61,908 nt of DNA from Acidocella sp. 20-57-95 (GTDB taxonomy: Bacteria > Pseudomonadota > Alphaproteobacteria > Acetobacterales > Acetobacteraceae), in NCBI GenBank assembly GCA_002255575.1, contig NCAT01000011.1:1-61908 (forward strand), read 5' to 3'. Made by a program: the position numbers and the translations under genes. Shown in pieces: positions 8,113 through 17,215 of the stretch (its first letter is position 1; each line of letters opens with the position of its first letter). The notes beneath the pieces are model-generated. The model was not told where the DNA came from and did not search any database. It saw only the letters and a program-made list of their open reading frames with translations.

Positions 8113-9504
8113 TTACCCGGCGCGGGTCGGCAACCAGATCGTGAAAATCGTGCCTTGGCCTTCCACACTATCAATCAGCATCCGGCCCCGATGCCGGTTC
8201 ACCACATGCTTCACAATCGCAAGGCCCAACCCGGTGCCGCCAATGGCGCGTGAACGCCCCTTATCGACGCGATAAAACCGCTCCGTCAGGCGCGGAATAT
8301 GTTCGCGCGCAATGCCCACGCCATCATCAGCCACACTCACCAGCACGCCGTTCGGGGCGAAGCGGCTATCAGTGCTGGCCGCCGCGGCGCTGACCTTAAT
8401 GCAGCCGCCGCGCTTACCGTATTTGATCGCGTTATCGAGCAAATTGGTAAAAACCTGCGCCAACTGGTCGGCATCAGCGGGAATGCGCGGCAGGTCGTTG
8501 GGAACTGAAAGCTCGATCCTGGTGCCGGTTGATTGCTGCATAGGCTCCATCCCCGCCACGATCCGCTCCAATAGCGGCGGCAGAAATAAAATCGTCTCGG
8601 GCGGCTGGTGCTCGCTGATTTCAATGCGTGACAGGCTGAGCAAATCGGCAATCACACGCTGCATCCGGTGCGCCTGCTCGGCCATAATCCCCAAAAACCG
8701 CTGCTGGGCCTCAGGGTCATCGGCGGCCGGGCCGCGCAATGTTTCAATGAAGCCGATCAGGCTGGCCAACGGCGTGCGCAGCTCATGGCTCGAATTGGCG
8801 ACAAAATCAGCCCGCATTTTCTCGACATTCCGCTCCCGCGTGCGGTCAGCAATCAGCACATAAACCAATCCGCTGACAGGGATGACAGTGGCATCCAGGT
8901 CGCGTGGCACCGGTACCGTCAAAGCGATGCTTTTCCGCACCGGCACGCCTGATTGCCCAGCCTCGCCCAAGGCGGCGCGAAGGTCTGGGTGTCGCAGCAA
9001 CGCGGCGGTTTCCAGCCCGAAGGTTGCAATCGCGCTGGCATTACGCCAGATCACCGCGCCGTTTTCATTCAAGCGCAACAGCGGGTCGGGCAGTCGTTCC
9101 AAAAGGGCGTGGTCGGCGGCACTGCGGTCGCTCAGCCGGGCCTGGTTCAGCCGCTCAGCGCGGATCAGGTTCACCGCTTCCCTTGCCAATAAGCGCATAC
9201 CCGGCACCAGCAAATTCATCTCGCGCGGCAAATCCTCTGGGCTCGTGCGCAGGCCACGCACCAGTTGCGACATCACCCCGATATCGCGCCCCAGCAGCAG
9301 GCCAAAAGCCAGCGCCACCGTGATGCAGATACCCCAACTGATCAGACCGGGCAGCAACGCCAATTCACCAAAACCGATGAGCAGACCAAAAATAATGGTT
9401 GGCAGGGCGCCGAGGGCCAGAAAAAACGCTAATGCCGCCGGCCAGGCTTTGTCGGTTAAGGCGCGATCCGTAAACGCTTTTTCGGCCATCCCGGATTCTG
9501 GCAT
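8113..9504 (-). CDS. PhoR-like membrane sensor histidine kinase
   Basis: 463 residues. Two membrane segments (about 22-45 and 50-72) are followed by a linker, a PAS-like region (about 128-222), a HisKA domain with the phosphoacceptor His240 in SSHELRTPL, and an HATPase domain with N box (NLLDNAIKYG), G1 (DDGVGI) and G2 (GGTGLGLAIVKH). The order matches PhoR. Its start overlaps the stop of the upstream lipoprotein gene by one base, so the two are coupled. No response regulator is adjacent on either side, so the partner (PhoB or other) must lie elsewhere. Phosphate sensing is suggested by family only. Confidence 0.85.
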   Translation of the reverse strand: MPESGMAEKAFTDRALTDKAWPAALAFFLALGALPTIIFGLLIGFGELALLPGLISWGICITVALAFGLLLGRDIGVMSQLVRGLRTSPEDLPREMNLLVPGMRLLAREAVNLIRAERLNQARLSDRSAADHALLERLPDPLLRLNENGAVIWRNASAIATFGLETAALLRHPDLRAALGEAGQSGVPVRKSIALTVPVPRDLDATVIPVSGLVYVLIADRTRERNVEKMRADFVANSSHELRTPLASLIGFIETLRGPAADDPEAQQRFLGIMAEQAHRMQRVIADLLSLSRIEISEHQPPETILFLPPLLERIVAGMEPMQQSTGTRIELSVPNDLPRIPADADQLAQVFTNLLDNAIKYGKRGGCIKVSAAAASTDSRFAPNGVLVSVADDGVGIAREHIPRLTERFYRVDKGRSRAIGGTGLGLAIVKHVVNRHRGRMLIDSVEGQGTIFTIWLPTRAG

Positions 9505-10808
9505 CAGCTGGAGGGGCTGTTCAAACTGGTCGGGGCCGGTGAGGTGATCACCGGGCCGCTCGGTGCCACCTGGAACACAGCCAAGCCGCGCTGTACCTGA
9601 CCGTTGGGCAACATGCGCAACACACCATCGGTACCGGTAAAGCCTGCCGGGTCCGTCAGCAGCGCGCTGGTATAACCGCCTTGACCACTGATCAGTCGCG
9701 CGATGGCGGCGGCGTCAAACCCTACATCGGCAATGCCGGGCGGCGGCGCGCCATAGACGCTCTGATATTTCTGGTCGAACCCGGCCGAGGAAGCCGGGTC
9801 CGGGGCCGCGTATAATGCGCCAGCGTAAATATGGTTTTTGCCCAACGCCGGCGCGATGGCCGACCATAAAGCCGGGCCAAGCAACTGCACTTGCGGTTGG
9901 TTAACTGAATAAAAGGGCAGCAAGGTGGCAATTTCAGCCAAAATATCGCCGTTGGTGGCCCCGATGAACAAAGCATTGAAGGCGGGCGGCGGGATTTGCT
10001 GATGCTGCAACTCGCGGGCTTTTTCACGCCCGGCGGCGGTATCAAGCTCACGGGCGGCTTTAATTTGCGCTTCTAAATTTTGCCCCCGGTCAGCGAAGTC
10101 AGACAAGGTGCGCACGGCTTGGTTTAGGTTAGGGAAGCCATCCTGATAAAAAGTGATGCTGGGGCTTGGTTCGCTCAGCGCCGTTGCCTCGGTTTGCAAC
10201 GCCGTTGCCAAAGAATGGCCAAAATCGCTGTCAGGCAGCAGCGCTGCAACCTGGGTGCGCCCGGCCGAGGCGGCGCTGGCAACCACGCGCGCCACCTGCT
10301 GGTCCGGTGAAATACCAAGCGGCCAGATGCCCGGCGCCGCCACCGAGCTATCATTGGTGAAGGTCAACACATTCACCTGTGCGGCCTGCGCGATCGGCGC
10401 GACCGCTTTCGCTTCGGCTGAGGTCAAGGGGCCAAGGATAATGCCGTCGCCAGCGGCAATGGCAGCCTGGGCAGCGCTGGCGGCACCAGCGGCTGTGCCG
10501 CCTGTGTCACGAACATCAAGGGCAGGGCCGCCACCAGCCGGAAACGCCAGCTTAGCGGCATTCTCTAACGCCTGCCCGACCGGCGCTAAATCACCGGTCA
10601 GTGGGACCAGCAACGCCACCGGCCCGCCGGTGCGGCCAGAGCTTGGTGCTGCGTTATTGGCCAGTGAGGCTGGTGTACCCGGAATGGCAGCCGGCAAAGC
10701 GCTATTATATGTCGCCGTCTGCGGGTAGTCTTGGCCACAGCCAGCCAGTGCCACGCTGAGTGGCAGGAGCGCTAATGACCGAAGCAGATATGTTTTCAAA
10801 CCAACCAA
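9504..10808 (-). CDS. LpoA/LppC-like penicillin-binding protein activator, periplasmic-binding fold lipoprotein
   Basis: A lipoprotein signal peptide ends in ALAGC, followed by a type 1 periplasmic-binding fold (Peripla_BP_6) beginning with VALLVPLTGDLAPVGQALENA. LpoA-type proteins activate class A penicillin-binding proteins from the outer membrane. The reading frame opens at 10874, but the TTG at 10808 has AGGAG 7 bases upstream and gives a short, normal signal peptide, so it was chosen (434 residues). The divergent position next to rsmI matches the E. coli yraM-yraL arrangement, which supports the family call. Its 5' coding end overlaps that of rsmI by 34 bases. Confidence 0.8.
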   Translation of the reverse strand: MVGLKTYLLRSLALLPLSVALAGCGQDYPQTATYNSALPAAIPGTPASLANNAAPSSGRTGGPVALLVPLTGDLAPVGQALENAAKLAFPAGGGPALDVRDTGGTAAGAASAAQAAIAAGDGIILGPLTSAEAKAVAPIAQAAQVNVLTFTNDSSVAAPGIWPLGISPDQQVARVVASAASAGRTQVAALLPDSDFGHSLATALQTEATALSEPSPSITFYQDGFPNLNQAVRTLSDFADRGQNLEAQIKAARELDTAAGREKARELQHQQIPPPAFNALFIGATNGDILAEIATLLPFYSVNQPQVQLLGPALWSAIAPALGKNHIYAGALYAAPDPASSAGFDQKYQSVYGAPPPGIADVGFDAAAIARLISGQGGYTSALLTDPAGFTGTDGVLRMLPNGQVQRGLAVFQVAPSGPVITSPAPTSLNSPSS

Positions 10809-11683
10809 ACCTTGTCTCCTCACCCGCTGCAGACCGACAATCCGCGCCAGCTCTTTTGCTGGTTTCCACGCCAATCGGCAACCTCAAGGATATGTCATTT
10901 CGTGCACGCGAGGCGCTGGAACAAGTAGACGCGATTTTATGTGAGGATACCCGCACCAGCGGCGTGCTGATGGCAGCACACGGCATTAAAACCAAACTGA
11001 TCGCGCTGCATGACCATAATGAGGAAGCCCGTGCGCCGGGGCTGATTGCCGCCATGCAAGCTGGCGCGCGGTATGCGTTAATTTCAGATGCCGGCACGCC
11101 TCTGCTCTCTGACCCCGGCTACCGGCTAACCCGTGCCGCGATTGATGCGGGGCTGCATGTTGGTGGCATTCCCGGTGCCAATGCGGCGGTATTGGCGCTC
11201 ACCTTATCGGGTCTGCCACCACATCCGTTTTTATTCTCGGGGTTTCTGCCGGTGAAAGCAGGGCCACGCCAAACTGCCTTGACCAGGCTCGCCAATGCCG
11301 AGGCGGCGGGCTTGGCGGCAACGTTGATTTTCTACGAGGCCCCGCATCGGCTGGCGGAAACCTTGGCCGATGCGGCAGCCATTTTTGGCGATCGCCCAGC
11401 GGCGGTGTGCCGGGAGCTCACCAAACATTTTGAAGAAGTGGTGCGCGACACATTGCCCAACCTTGCCACCCGCTACGCTGTCACGCCGCCGCGGGGCGAA
11501 ATCACGTTGGTTATCGGCCCGGCAACCGTCGAGCCCACCAGTGCTGAAAGCCTGGACGCCGCTTTGCAATCAGCCTTGGCGCAGTTGAGCCTGAAGGATG
11601 CGGTCGATGCCGTCACTGCCGCCACCGGCCTGCCAAGGCGGCAAGTCTATACGCGCGCTCTTGAACTGAGCAAAAAACAATAA
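10775..11683 (+). CDS. rsmI: 16S rRNA (cytidine-1402-2'-O)-methyltransferase
   Basis: Tetrapyrrole-methylase-fold SAM-dependent enzyme (302 residues) that 2'-O-methylates C1402 in the ribosomal P site. Visible motifs: LLVSTPIGNLKDMS, ILCEDTRTSG, LISDAGTPLLSDPG and VCRELTKHFEEVVR. The ATG at 10775 is preceded by GGAG at 6 bases; the GTG at 10760 is in frame but has no better ribosome binding site. It diverges from the LpoA-like gene and runs into an MFS gene with which it shares TAATG. Confidence 0.95.
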   Translation: MTEADMFSNQPNLVSSPAADRQSAPALLLVSTPIGNLKDMSFRAREALEQVDAILCEDTRTSGVLMAAHGIKTKLIALHDHNEEARAPGLIAAMQAGARYALISDAGTPLLSDPGYRLTRAAIDAGLHVGGIPGANAAVLALTLSGLPPHPFLFSGFLPVKAGPRQTALTRLANAEAAGLAATLIFYEAPHRLAETLADAAAIFGDRPAAVCRELTKHFEEVVRDTLPNLATRYAVTPPRGEITLVIGPATVEPTSAESLDAALQSALAQLSLKDAVDAVTAATGLPRRQVYTRALELSKKQ

Positions 11684-12846
11684 TGCAATCAGGAACCGCG
11701 CTTTTGCCAGCGCAGGTGCGCACCATTCGGCTGTTTTACTTCATGGCCGGCATGGGGGTGTCCACCTGGGCGATCATCGTGCCCTTTACCAAAATCCGTT
11801 TTTCGCTGGATGACGCAACATTGGGTCTGATATTGCTGGCCCCCGGCATGGGCGGGATCTTGGCCACCCCGCTGGTCGGGCTGCTGGTCAAGCATATCGG
11901 CAGCAAGCGGGTTTTGCTCATCTCGGGGGTGATGTTCGGCATCATTCTGCCGCTGCTGACGGTGGCACCCGGCGTGGTTAGTTTCAGCTTCTTGCTGTTC
12001 CTGTTTGGCGTTAGCTTTGGTGGCATCGACATCGGCATCAATGCGCAAGCCGTGGTGGTAGAAGCGCGGAGCGGACGGCTGTTAATGTCGTCCTTTCATG
12101 CGCTGTTCAGCATCGGCGCGCTCAGTGTCGCACTGGCCACCAGCCTGTTGTTACGGTTTGGGTTTTCCAATGCGCTATGCTCGATTTTTTGTAGCGTCGC
12201 AATTTTCGCGATCCTCAGCCAAGGCGGGTTGTTAGTCCGCCAATCAGAAGATCTACCAGCCGATGGTCCGGCCCTTGCATTGCCCAACCGCGCCACCTTG
12301 GCGCTTGGCCTGTGTTGTTTCGTGTGTTTCCTCACCGAAGCGGCGGTTACCGATTGGAGCACAATTTTGCTGCGGTTTTCCCGCCATGCCAGCTTAGCGA
12401 ATGCAGCCTTCGGCTATGCCGGGTTCGCGGTGATGATGGCGGCCGCGCGGCTGGTGGGAGACCGGGTGGCCACGCACATTGGCGCGGTGCGCCTGGTGCG
12501 GTGGGGCTGTTATCTTGCCGCGGCCGGCATGTTGCTGGCCGTCACGGCACCCCCACTTGCGCTTGATATTATCGGCTTTGGGCTGGTTGGGCTCGGCTTG
12601 GGCAATATCGCGCCGCTCGTATTCAGTGCGGCCGTGCGGGTGCCTGGCATGTCACCCACAGCTTCAGCGCCGGCCGTGGTCAGCCTTGGCTATGCAGGGT
12701 TTCTGATCGGCCCGGTGGTGATCGGGTTTGTCGCTCATGAAGTCAGCCTGCCGGTTTCACTGGCACAGGTGGCCTTGCTGCTAATGGCCATCAGCTTCGC
12801 CGCCCGTGCCGTGACGCCAGAAGGTACCGTTACGCCCAAAGATTAA
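11683..12846 (+). CDS. Major facilitator superfamily transporter
   Basis: 387 residues with about twelve hydrophobic segments. The loop between helices 2 and 3 ([19 protein letters not shown]) corresponds to the MFS A-motif region, and the acidic [17 protein letters not shown] lies in helix 4. The start shares one base with the rsmI stop, so the two are likely co-transcribed. It resembles the YbjJ-like branch of MFS permeases, but the substrate cannot be inferred. It ends convergently with the XRE regulator, overlapping by four bases. Confidence 0.85.
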   Translation: MQSGTALLPAQVRTIRLFYFMAGMGVSTWAIIVPFTKIRFSLDDATLGLILLAPGMGGILATPLVGLLVKHIGSKRVLLISGVMFGIILPLLTVAPGVVSFSFLLFLFGVSFGGIDIGINAQAVVVEARSGRLLMSSFHALFSIGALSVALATSLLLRFGFSNALCSIFCSVAIFAILSQGGLLVRQSEDLPADGPALALPNRATLALGLCCFVCFLTEAAVTDWSTILLRFSRHASLANAAFGYAGFAVMMAAARLVGDRVATHIGAVRLVRWGCYLAAAGMLLAVTAPPLALDIIGFGLVGLGLGNIAPLVFSAAVRVPGMSPTASAPAVVSLGYAGFLIGPVVIGFVAHEVSLPVSLAQVALLLMAISFAARAVTPEGTVTPKD

Positions 12847-13322
12847 GTGGTCTCGAAACCCGCTTCAGTCGGTGCCAGGGATTTCAGCAAATCGAACACA
12901 CGCTTGCGCACAGCGGGGTCGGTAATACGGTAATAGGCCCGCACCAGCTCCAAGGTTTCGCGCTTGTTCATATGGTCATCAACACCCGGTGCAAACGGTT
13001 CCTGCGCTTCAGCAAACCCATACATGCGGCCGCGTGGGCCGGAAATCGGGGTTTCATTCATGCCTTCGGGCATATCGTCGAAGAAATAGCTGATCGGCAC
13101 ATCCAGCACGCGGGAAATATCGAACAGGCGGGAGGCGCCGACGCGGTTTACCCCACGTTCATATTTCTGAACCTGCTGGAAGGTTAGCCCGAGCGCGTCA
13201 CCCAGGCGTTCCTGCGACATGCCAAGCAGGGTGCGGCGCAGACGGACGCGGGAACCAACATGAATATCGATGGGGCTCGGGCGGCTTTCGCGTTCGGGCC
13301 GCTCGGTGATCTCTTCAGACAT
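12843..13322 (-). CDS. XRE-family (Cro/CI-type) transcriptional regulator, PraR-like
   Basis: 159 residues. A helix-turn-helix domain occupies about residues 22-76, with the pattern [31 protein letters not shown] and [19 protein letters not shown]. This is the conserved alphaproteobacterial type exemplified by rhizobial PraR. The C-terminal part ([18 protein letters not shown]) is the usual helical tail. It is a single gene with a 263-base leader, which contains a perfect 16-base palindrome that could be an autoregulatory site. Target genes are unknown. Confidence 0.88.
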   Translation of the reverse strand: MSEEITERPERESRPSPIDIHVGSRVRLRRTLLGMSQERLGDALGLTFQQVQKYERGVNRVGASRLFDISRVLDVPISYFFDDMPEGMNETPISGPRGRMYGFAEAQEPFAPGVDDHMNKRETLELVRAYYRITDPAVRKRVFDLLKSLAPTEAGFETT

Positions 13323-13508
13323 CTAAAAATTCAACTCCCAAAATAACCGGCCCAAAACGGGCCATCAGCGCTGCGCCGGTCATACACAATCATTTCAGTC
13401 ACCATTTTGGCGTCTAAAAACCCTTCTTCACACGAACTTCACAGGCAGGATAACGTTTATTACAATATTCCACCCGCTGGCCGTGTGACTAGCGTAAGCA
13501 TCAAATAC

Positions 13509-13524
13509 CAGAGGTTAACCTCTG
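13509..13524. promoter_or_regulatory. 16-base perfect palindrome upstream of the XRE regulator
   Basis: CAGAGGTTAACCTCTG is a perfect palindrome in the AT-rich stretch between lnt and the XRE regulator gene, about 185 bases before the regulator start. Dyad symmetry of this length fits a dimeric HTH operator. No binding evidence exists. The rest of 13323-13585 shows no gene. Confidence 0.4.
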
Positions 13525-13585
13525 AGACAATACAAAAACAACAGTGATGATTTATTAAATAGACATAATGTACGCAGAATCGCTA

Positions 13586-15076
13586 TTATTTGGCGGCTCG
13601 GCGTCGCCCAAATATCAGTCCGGCCAGAACAAACAGCAACGCAAGGCATTCGGGGATCGCCAATCCGAATTTCGAATATAAGGTGGGCGGCAGGGCCCCG
13701 GGCAAGGGGGCAACAAGGACACCGCTACGATTTAATCCAAGCGAGGCGGTAACCCGTCCAAACGCGTCGAACATGGCGGAAATCCCAGAATTGGCGTCGC
13801 GCGCCAGCGGCAGCCCTTCCTCGACGGCGCGCAGCCGTGCATCGGCGAAATGTTGGCGTGGCCCCGCCGAATCGCCGAACCATGCATCATCGGTCACATT
13901 CACCAGCCAGGCAGGGCGGTGCGCTTCATCGACGATCTGGCCAGAAAAGATCGCCTCATAGCAAATTAGCGGCCCGACTGGCGGCAGCCCGGGTATGTTG
14001 AGCGTTTTAGGACCGTTGCCCGGGGTAAAGCCGCCGCCGGGGGTGATTTTCACGGGAATCCAGGCGGGCGTATATTCGCCGAATGGCACCAATTTCCATT
14101 TGTCATAAAAATCCACGGCGGGCAGCGGGCCATGCGTTACAACCAGGGCGTTCCGGTAGTCAGTATCACTCACCATGCGGATACTGCCGGCCAGAATAGG
14201 TGCCGTGCCAGTGACGGCGGCCAGTTGGCTGCGGGCGGCTGCGTCGCTGTCCAGCAGCCATGGGCTGGCGGCTTCCGGCCATATAACGGCGGTAGCACCC
14301 GCGTGTAGGCCAGCCGCACTCATAGCCTCCAGCCGCGCCCAGCGGGCCAGCAATGCGGAGCGTTCAAAACTGCCGGGCACCGAAAAATCCGGCTGGACCA
14401 GCGCCAAGCTTATGCCGGTGGGGCTCGTGGGTGTGCTCAGCCGCCAGACTCCAAAGCCACCCCAGGCCAGCAGGCAAGCTGCCAGCACAGCCAGTCCACG
14501 TCGGCCGAATAAGGGCGTCCCGGCCAGCAAAATTGTGGCCAATGTCATGCCGTGCACGCCAACCAGGCTGGCGAGCTGAATGAAAACATCGCCAAACTGG
14601 CCCGGAACAGCCCAATCTGTGCCCCAAAGATTCCAGGGAAACCCAGAGAACGCATATTGCCGAAGAATATCAGAGGCCACCCAGGCGCCCGCAAACACCA
14701 GTAAGCGCGGCAGCCCGGGCGGGGTGTAATAGGCAGCCGCAGCGGGAATGATGCTGTAACATGCCACCGCGAATGCCAGCAGCGGGTCAGCAAACGGCAC
14801 CAGCCACCAAAATTCGTTCACTTCCGTCAGAATCGGCTCGGTAATCCAGTACAGCCCGGCAACCGAGGTTCCAAAGCCAAATAGCCAAGCAATCAATGCT
14901 AGTTGCTTGAGGTTTTTAGCCTGCCCGATTAGCTGCAAAAACGCCGGAATGCTCAGCAGCAGCACCGGCAATAAATGCACCGGCGGCAGCGCCAGCGCAG
15001 ATGCCAGCCCCCATAAAAATGCCCGCCCGTAAGGCGTGGCAAAGCCACGGCGCAACCCGGGCAAAACGCGCTTCAT
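13586..15076 (-). CDS. lnt: Apolipoprotein N-acyltransferase
   Basis: Inner-membrane enzyme (496 residues) that adds the third acyl chain to lipoproteins. The N-terminal half has about six membrane helices. The periplasmic nitrilase-like domain carries the triad Glu268 (WPEAASPW), Lys326 (YDKWKLVPFGEY) and Cys372 (ICYEAIF). A last helix lies near the C terminus, followed by a basic tail. The ATG at 15076 overlaps the mtnC stop by four bases. Being at the end of a methionine-salvage operon is unusual for lnt. Several lipoproteins in this window would be its substrates. Confidence 0.95.
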   Translation of the reverse strand: MKRVLPGLRRGFATPYGRAFLWGLASALALPPVHLLPVLLLSIPAFLQLIGQAKNLKQLALIAWLFGFGTSVAGLYWITEPILTEVNEFWWLVPFADPLLAFAVACYSIIPAAAAYYTPPGLPRLLVFAGAWVASDILRQYAFSGFPWNLWGTDWAVPGQFGDVFIQLASLVGVHGMTLATILLAGTPLFGRRGLAVLAACLLAWGGFGVWRLSTPTSPTGISLALVQPDFSVPGSFERSALLARWARLEAMSAAGLHAGATAVIWPEAASPWLLDSDAAARSQLAAVTGTAPILAGSIRMVSDTDYRNALVVTHGPLPAVDFYDKWKLVPFGEYTPAWIPVKITPGGGFTPGNGPKTLNIPGLPPVGPLICYEAIFSGQIVDEAHRPAWLVNVTDDAWFGDSAGPRQHFADARLRAVEEGLPLARDANSGISAMFDAFGRVTASLGLNRSGVLVAPLPGALPPTLYSKFGLAIPECLALLFVLAGLIFGRRRAAK

Positions 15077-15756
15077 GAAACCCGTGGCAGCCCAAATTGT
15101 GGCGCCACTTCGGCAAAATTTGCCGCCACCGCATGGCGCGTGCTGGCGATGGTGTTATCATGTGGCCTTACCAGTTGGCAGGTGCGTAAACCAGATGCAG
15201 CGGCGGCATCCAACTCAGCTTCCACATCCGAGAGGAACAAAAATTCATGGGCAGAAATATTCGCCCCCCGGCAAATATCCGTATAGCTTTTAGCCGCCCG
15301 TTTTGGCCCCACGAATGTGTCGAAAAACCCCTGAAATAACGGCGTCAAATCACCTTCGGTGCTATGCCCAAAGAGCAATTTTTGTGCATCAACTGACCCT
15401 GACGAATACACAAACAACCGCAACCCGGCTTTGCTCCAGCGTCGCAAGGCGGGCGCGATATCCGGGTAAATATTGCCTTTAATCTCGCCGCTCGCATAGC
15501 CTTCCGCCCAGATCATGCCCTGGATGGTTTTCAGCGGCGTGATTTTCTCATCGCGGTCCATCCAGCCGAGCAATGTTTGTACCACATCCTGGCCAGGGGC
15601 GAGGGCCGCCACCGCATCAATCACCGGCGCGGTGCAATTTGTTTTGCACCAGCCCGGCAAGCGTTTGCGCGCATAGGGGAATAAAACATCATGCACAAAG
15701 GCAATCGGCGTGGTGGTGCCTTCAATATCCATCAGCACCGCGGCGGGGGGGATCAT
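15073..15756 (-). CDS. mtnC: Enolase-phosphatase E1 of methionine salvage
   Basis: HAD-superfamily enzyme of 227 residues. Motif I is MDIEGTTTPIAFVHDVLFPYA with nucleophile Asp10. Motif II is the Ser in YSSGSVDAQKLLF, and the motif IV acidic residues lie in FLSDVEAELDAA. It enolises and dephosphorylates 2,3-diketo-5-methylthiopentyl-1-phosphate to the acireductone used by MtnD. Six bases separate it from mtnD, and it overlaps lnt by four bases. Confidence 0.94.
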   Translation of the reverse strand: MIPPAAVLMDIEGTTTPIAFVHDVLFPYARKRLPGWCKTNCTAPVIDAVAALAPGQDVVQTLLGWMDRDEKITPLKTIQGMIWAEGYASGEIKGNIYPDIAPALRRWSKAGLRLFVYSSGSVDAQKLLFGHSTEGDLTPLFQGFFDTFVGPKRAAKSYTDICRGANISAHEFLFLSDVEAELDAAAASGLRTCQLVRPHDNTIASTRHAVAANFAEVAPQFGLPRVS

Positions 15757-15762
15757 GTCGGT

Positions 15763-16302
15763 TTAAGCGACCGGAAAGCGTTCGGAGATATTATCACCGG
15801 TAAAATGCGCGACCCATCCGGATGTGTCGGTAAACACGCGCAAAGCTGTAAAGAAGGGTTTTTCACCAGCATCGAACCAATGTTTGGTGTTGGCGGGCAC
15901 CGAGATCAAATCACCTCGCTCGCAGAACGCATCATACACGCGGTCATTCACATGCATCACAAAATGCCCGCTGCCATGCACGAAAAAACGTATTTCGTCT
16001 TCGGTATGGATATGTTCGGCCAGGAATTTTTGGCGCAACGCGGCCACGTTGGGGTTATCAGGTGTCAGCTTCACCACATCGGCTGAGCCAGCGCCCTTGG
16101 CCCCCATTAACTGGTCCAGATACGGCTTATAGGCATTCAAAATCACCTCGGCCGAATCATCCGGGCTTAATGATACCGGGCTCTCCCAACGCTCAAACTG
16201 CACGCCGATCGCGGATAATTCACGCGCTATCACGTCAACATCAGTGGTGCTCACGATCGCTGCCTTGGGCTTGGCATCTTCGAAAATCTTCAGGCCGCTC
16301 AT
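15763..16302 (-). CDS. mtnD: Acireductone dioxygenase
   Basis: Cupin-fold metal dioxygenase, 179 residues. The metal ligands are His97, His99 and Glu103 in HIHTEDEIRFFVHGSGHF, plus His141 in NTKHWFD. With iron it forms 4-methylthio-2-oxobutanoate, the methionine precursor; with nickel it forms a dead-end product. The metal cannot be told from sequence. The ATG at 16302 overlaps the mtnB stop by four bases; the longer upstream reading frame lies in mtnB. Confidence 0.95.
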   Translation of the reverse strand: MSGLKIFEDAKPKAAIVSTTDVDVIARELSAIGVQFERWESPVSLSPDDSAEVILNAYKPYLDQLMGAKGAGSADVVKLTPDNPNVAALRQKFLAEHIHTEDEIRFFVHGSGHFVMHVNDRVYDAFCERGDLISVPANTKHWFDAGEKPFFTALRVFTDTSGWVAHFTGDNISERFPVA

Positions 16303-16895
16303 TTCAAACGTCTCCGTTCCAGCTCGCACTGGAGTAAAAATTCCAAAGCCTCCAGCCGCCAAAAGGCGTGCTCCACACTGGTGCCCCAGGCATATACACC
16401 ATGGCCGCGAATCACGTAACCAATCGGCGGTTCGGCAATCAGGCTTGGTTCGATCGATTTCGCCAGCCTTGCAATATCCTGGTCATTTTCAAACACCGGC
16501 AAAGCCACGCTCACCTCATGGCTGGCAAAGCCAAACGCCTTGATAATTTCATAGTCGGTAAACTCAATCGCCCCTGCCATCGAAAGCACGGTGGCGGCCA
16601 CTGAATGGCCGTGCAGCACCGCCCCGATCGGGGCAAACAGCCGGTACAGCTGGCAATGCAGCAGCGTCTCGGCACTTGGTTTGACACCAGGCTCAGCAGC
16701 CGTGCCATCCAGCCCCACTTCGATGATATCAGTTGTCTGCAAGCGGCCCTTATGAACGCCGCTGCGGGTAATGGCTAAACTCTCACCGTCCAGCCGGGCG
16801 GAAAGATTTCCCGCCGAACCCGGCACCCAGTTGCGCGCATCCATCCGCTGTCCCGCCGCGACCAGCGCGGCAGCTTGTTCAGCCAAGCGCGACAT
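16299..16895 (-). CDS. mtnB: Methylthioribulose-1-phosphate dehydratase
   Basis: Class II aldolase-fold enzyme of 198 residues. It shows GNLSARLDGESLAITRSGVHKG near the N terminus, the zinc-binding HGHS, and IRGHGVYAWG. It dehydrates methylthioribulose-1-phosphate before MtnC and MtnD. Its ATG follows the tatA stop with no gap, implying coupled translation. mtnA and mtnK or mtnN are not in this window. Confidence 0.93.
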   Translation of the reverse strand: MSRLAEQAAALVAAGQRMDARNWVPGSAGNLSARLDGESLAITRSGVHKGRLQTTDIIEVGLDGTAAEPGVKPSAETLLHCQLYRLFAPIGAVLHGHSVAATVLSMAGAIEFTDYEIIKAFGFASHEVSVALPVFENDQDIARLAKSIEPSLIAEPPIGYVIRGHGVYAWGTSVEHAFWRLEALEFLLQCELERRRLK

Positions 16896-17129
16896 TTAGC
16901 CGTTATTGACGGTGGTGGTCTTGGCCGGTTCCGGCAGCGGCGCGTTCAGCGAGCTATTGGCCATCGAGGCATCAGCTGCCTTCTTGCTGTCATCATCAGC
17001 GATATTCTGCTTGAAAGACTTAATCCCCTTACCGAACTCGCCCATCAAGCTGCTGACCTTATTGCTGCCGAACAGCACCAGAACGATGCCCAGAACCACC
17101 AGCCAATGCCAAATGCTGAAACTACCCAT
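16896..17129 (-). CDS. tatA: Twin-arginine translocase subunit TatA
   Basis: A 77-residue protein: one N-terminal membrane helix ([20 protein letters not shown]), the hinge, then an amphipathic helix ([15 protein letters not shown]) and an acidic/basic unstructured tail. This is the TatA/E architecture. The ATG at 17129 has GGAGAG upstream; the longer frame was rejected. tatB and tatC are not adjacent, so the rest of the translocase is encoded elsewhere. It leads the tatA-mtnBDC-lnt gene string. Confidence 0.93.
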   Translation of the reverse strand: MGSFSIWHWLVVLGIVLVLFGSNKVSSLMGEFGKGIKSFKQNIADDDSKKAADASMANSSLNAPLPEPAKTTTVNNG

Positions 17130-17215
17130 AAATTCTCTCCAACCCTTCACAAGACTATTTACCCTTGAGGCAAAGCTTGTACGCCGATCAGGCCACAATG
17201 CCAAATGAAGCCGGT

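Noticed and set aside
15073..16895. SAM riboswitch controlling the mtn genes
   Set aside because: mtnB follows tatA without a gap, and no riboswitch-like fold was seen before tatA.
16896..17204. Longer TatA frame of 102 codons
   Set aside because: Family N terminus and ribosome binding site both support the ATG at 17129; the extension has no membrane or Tat features.
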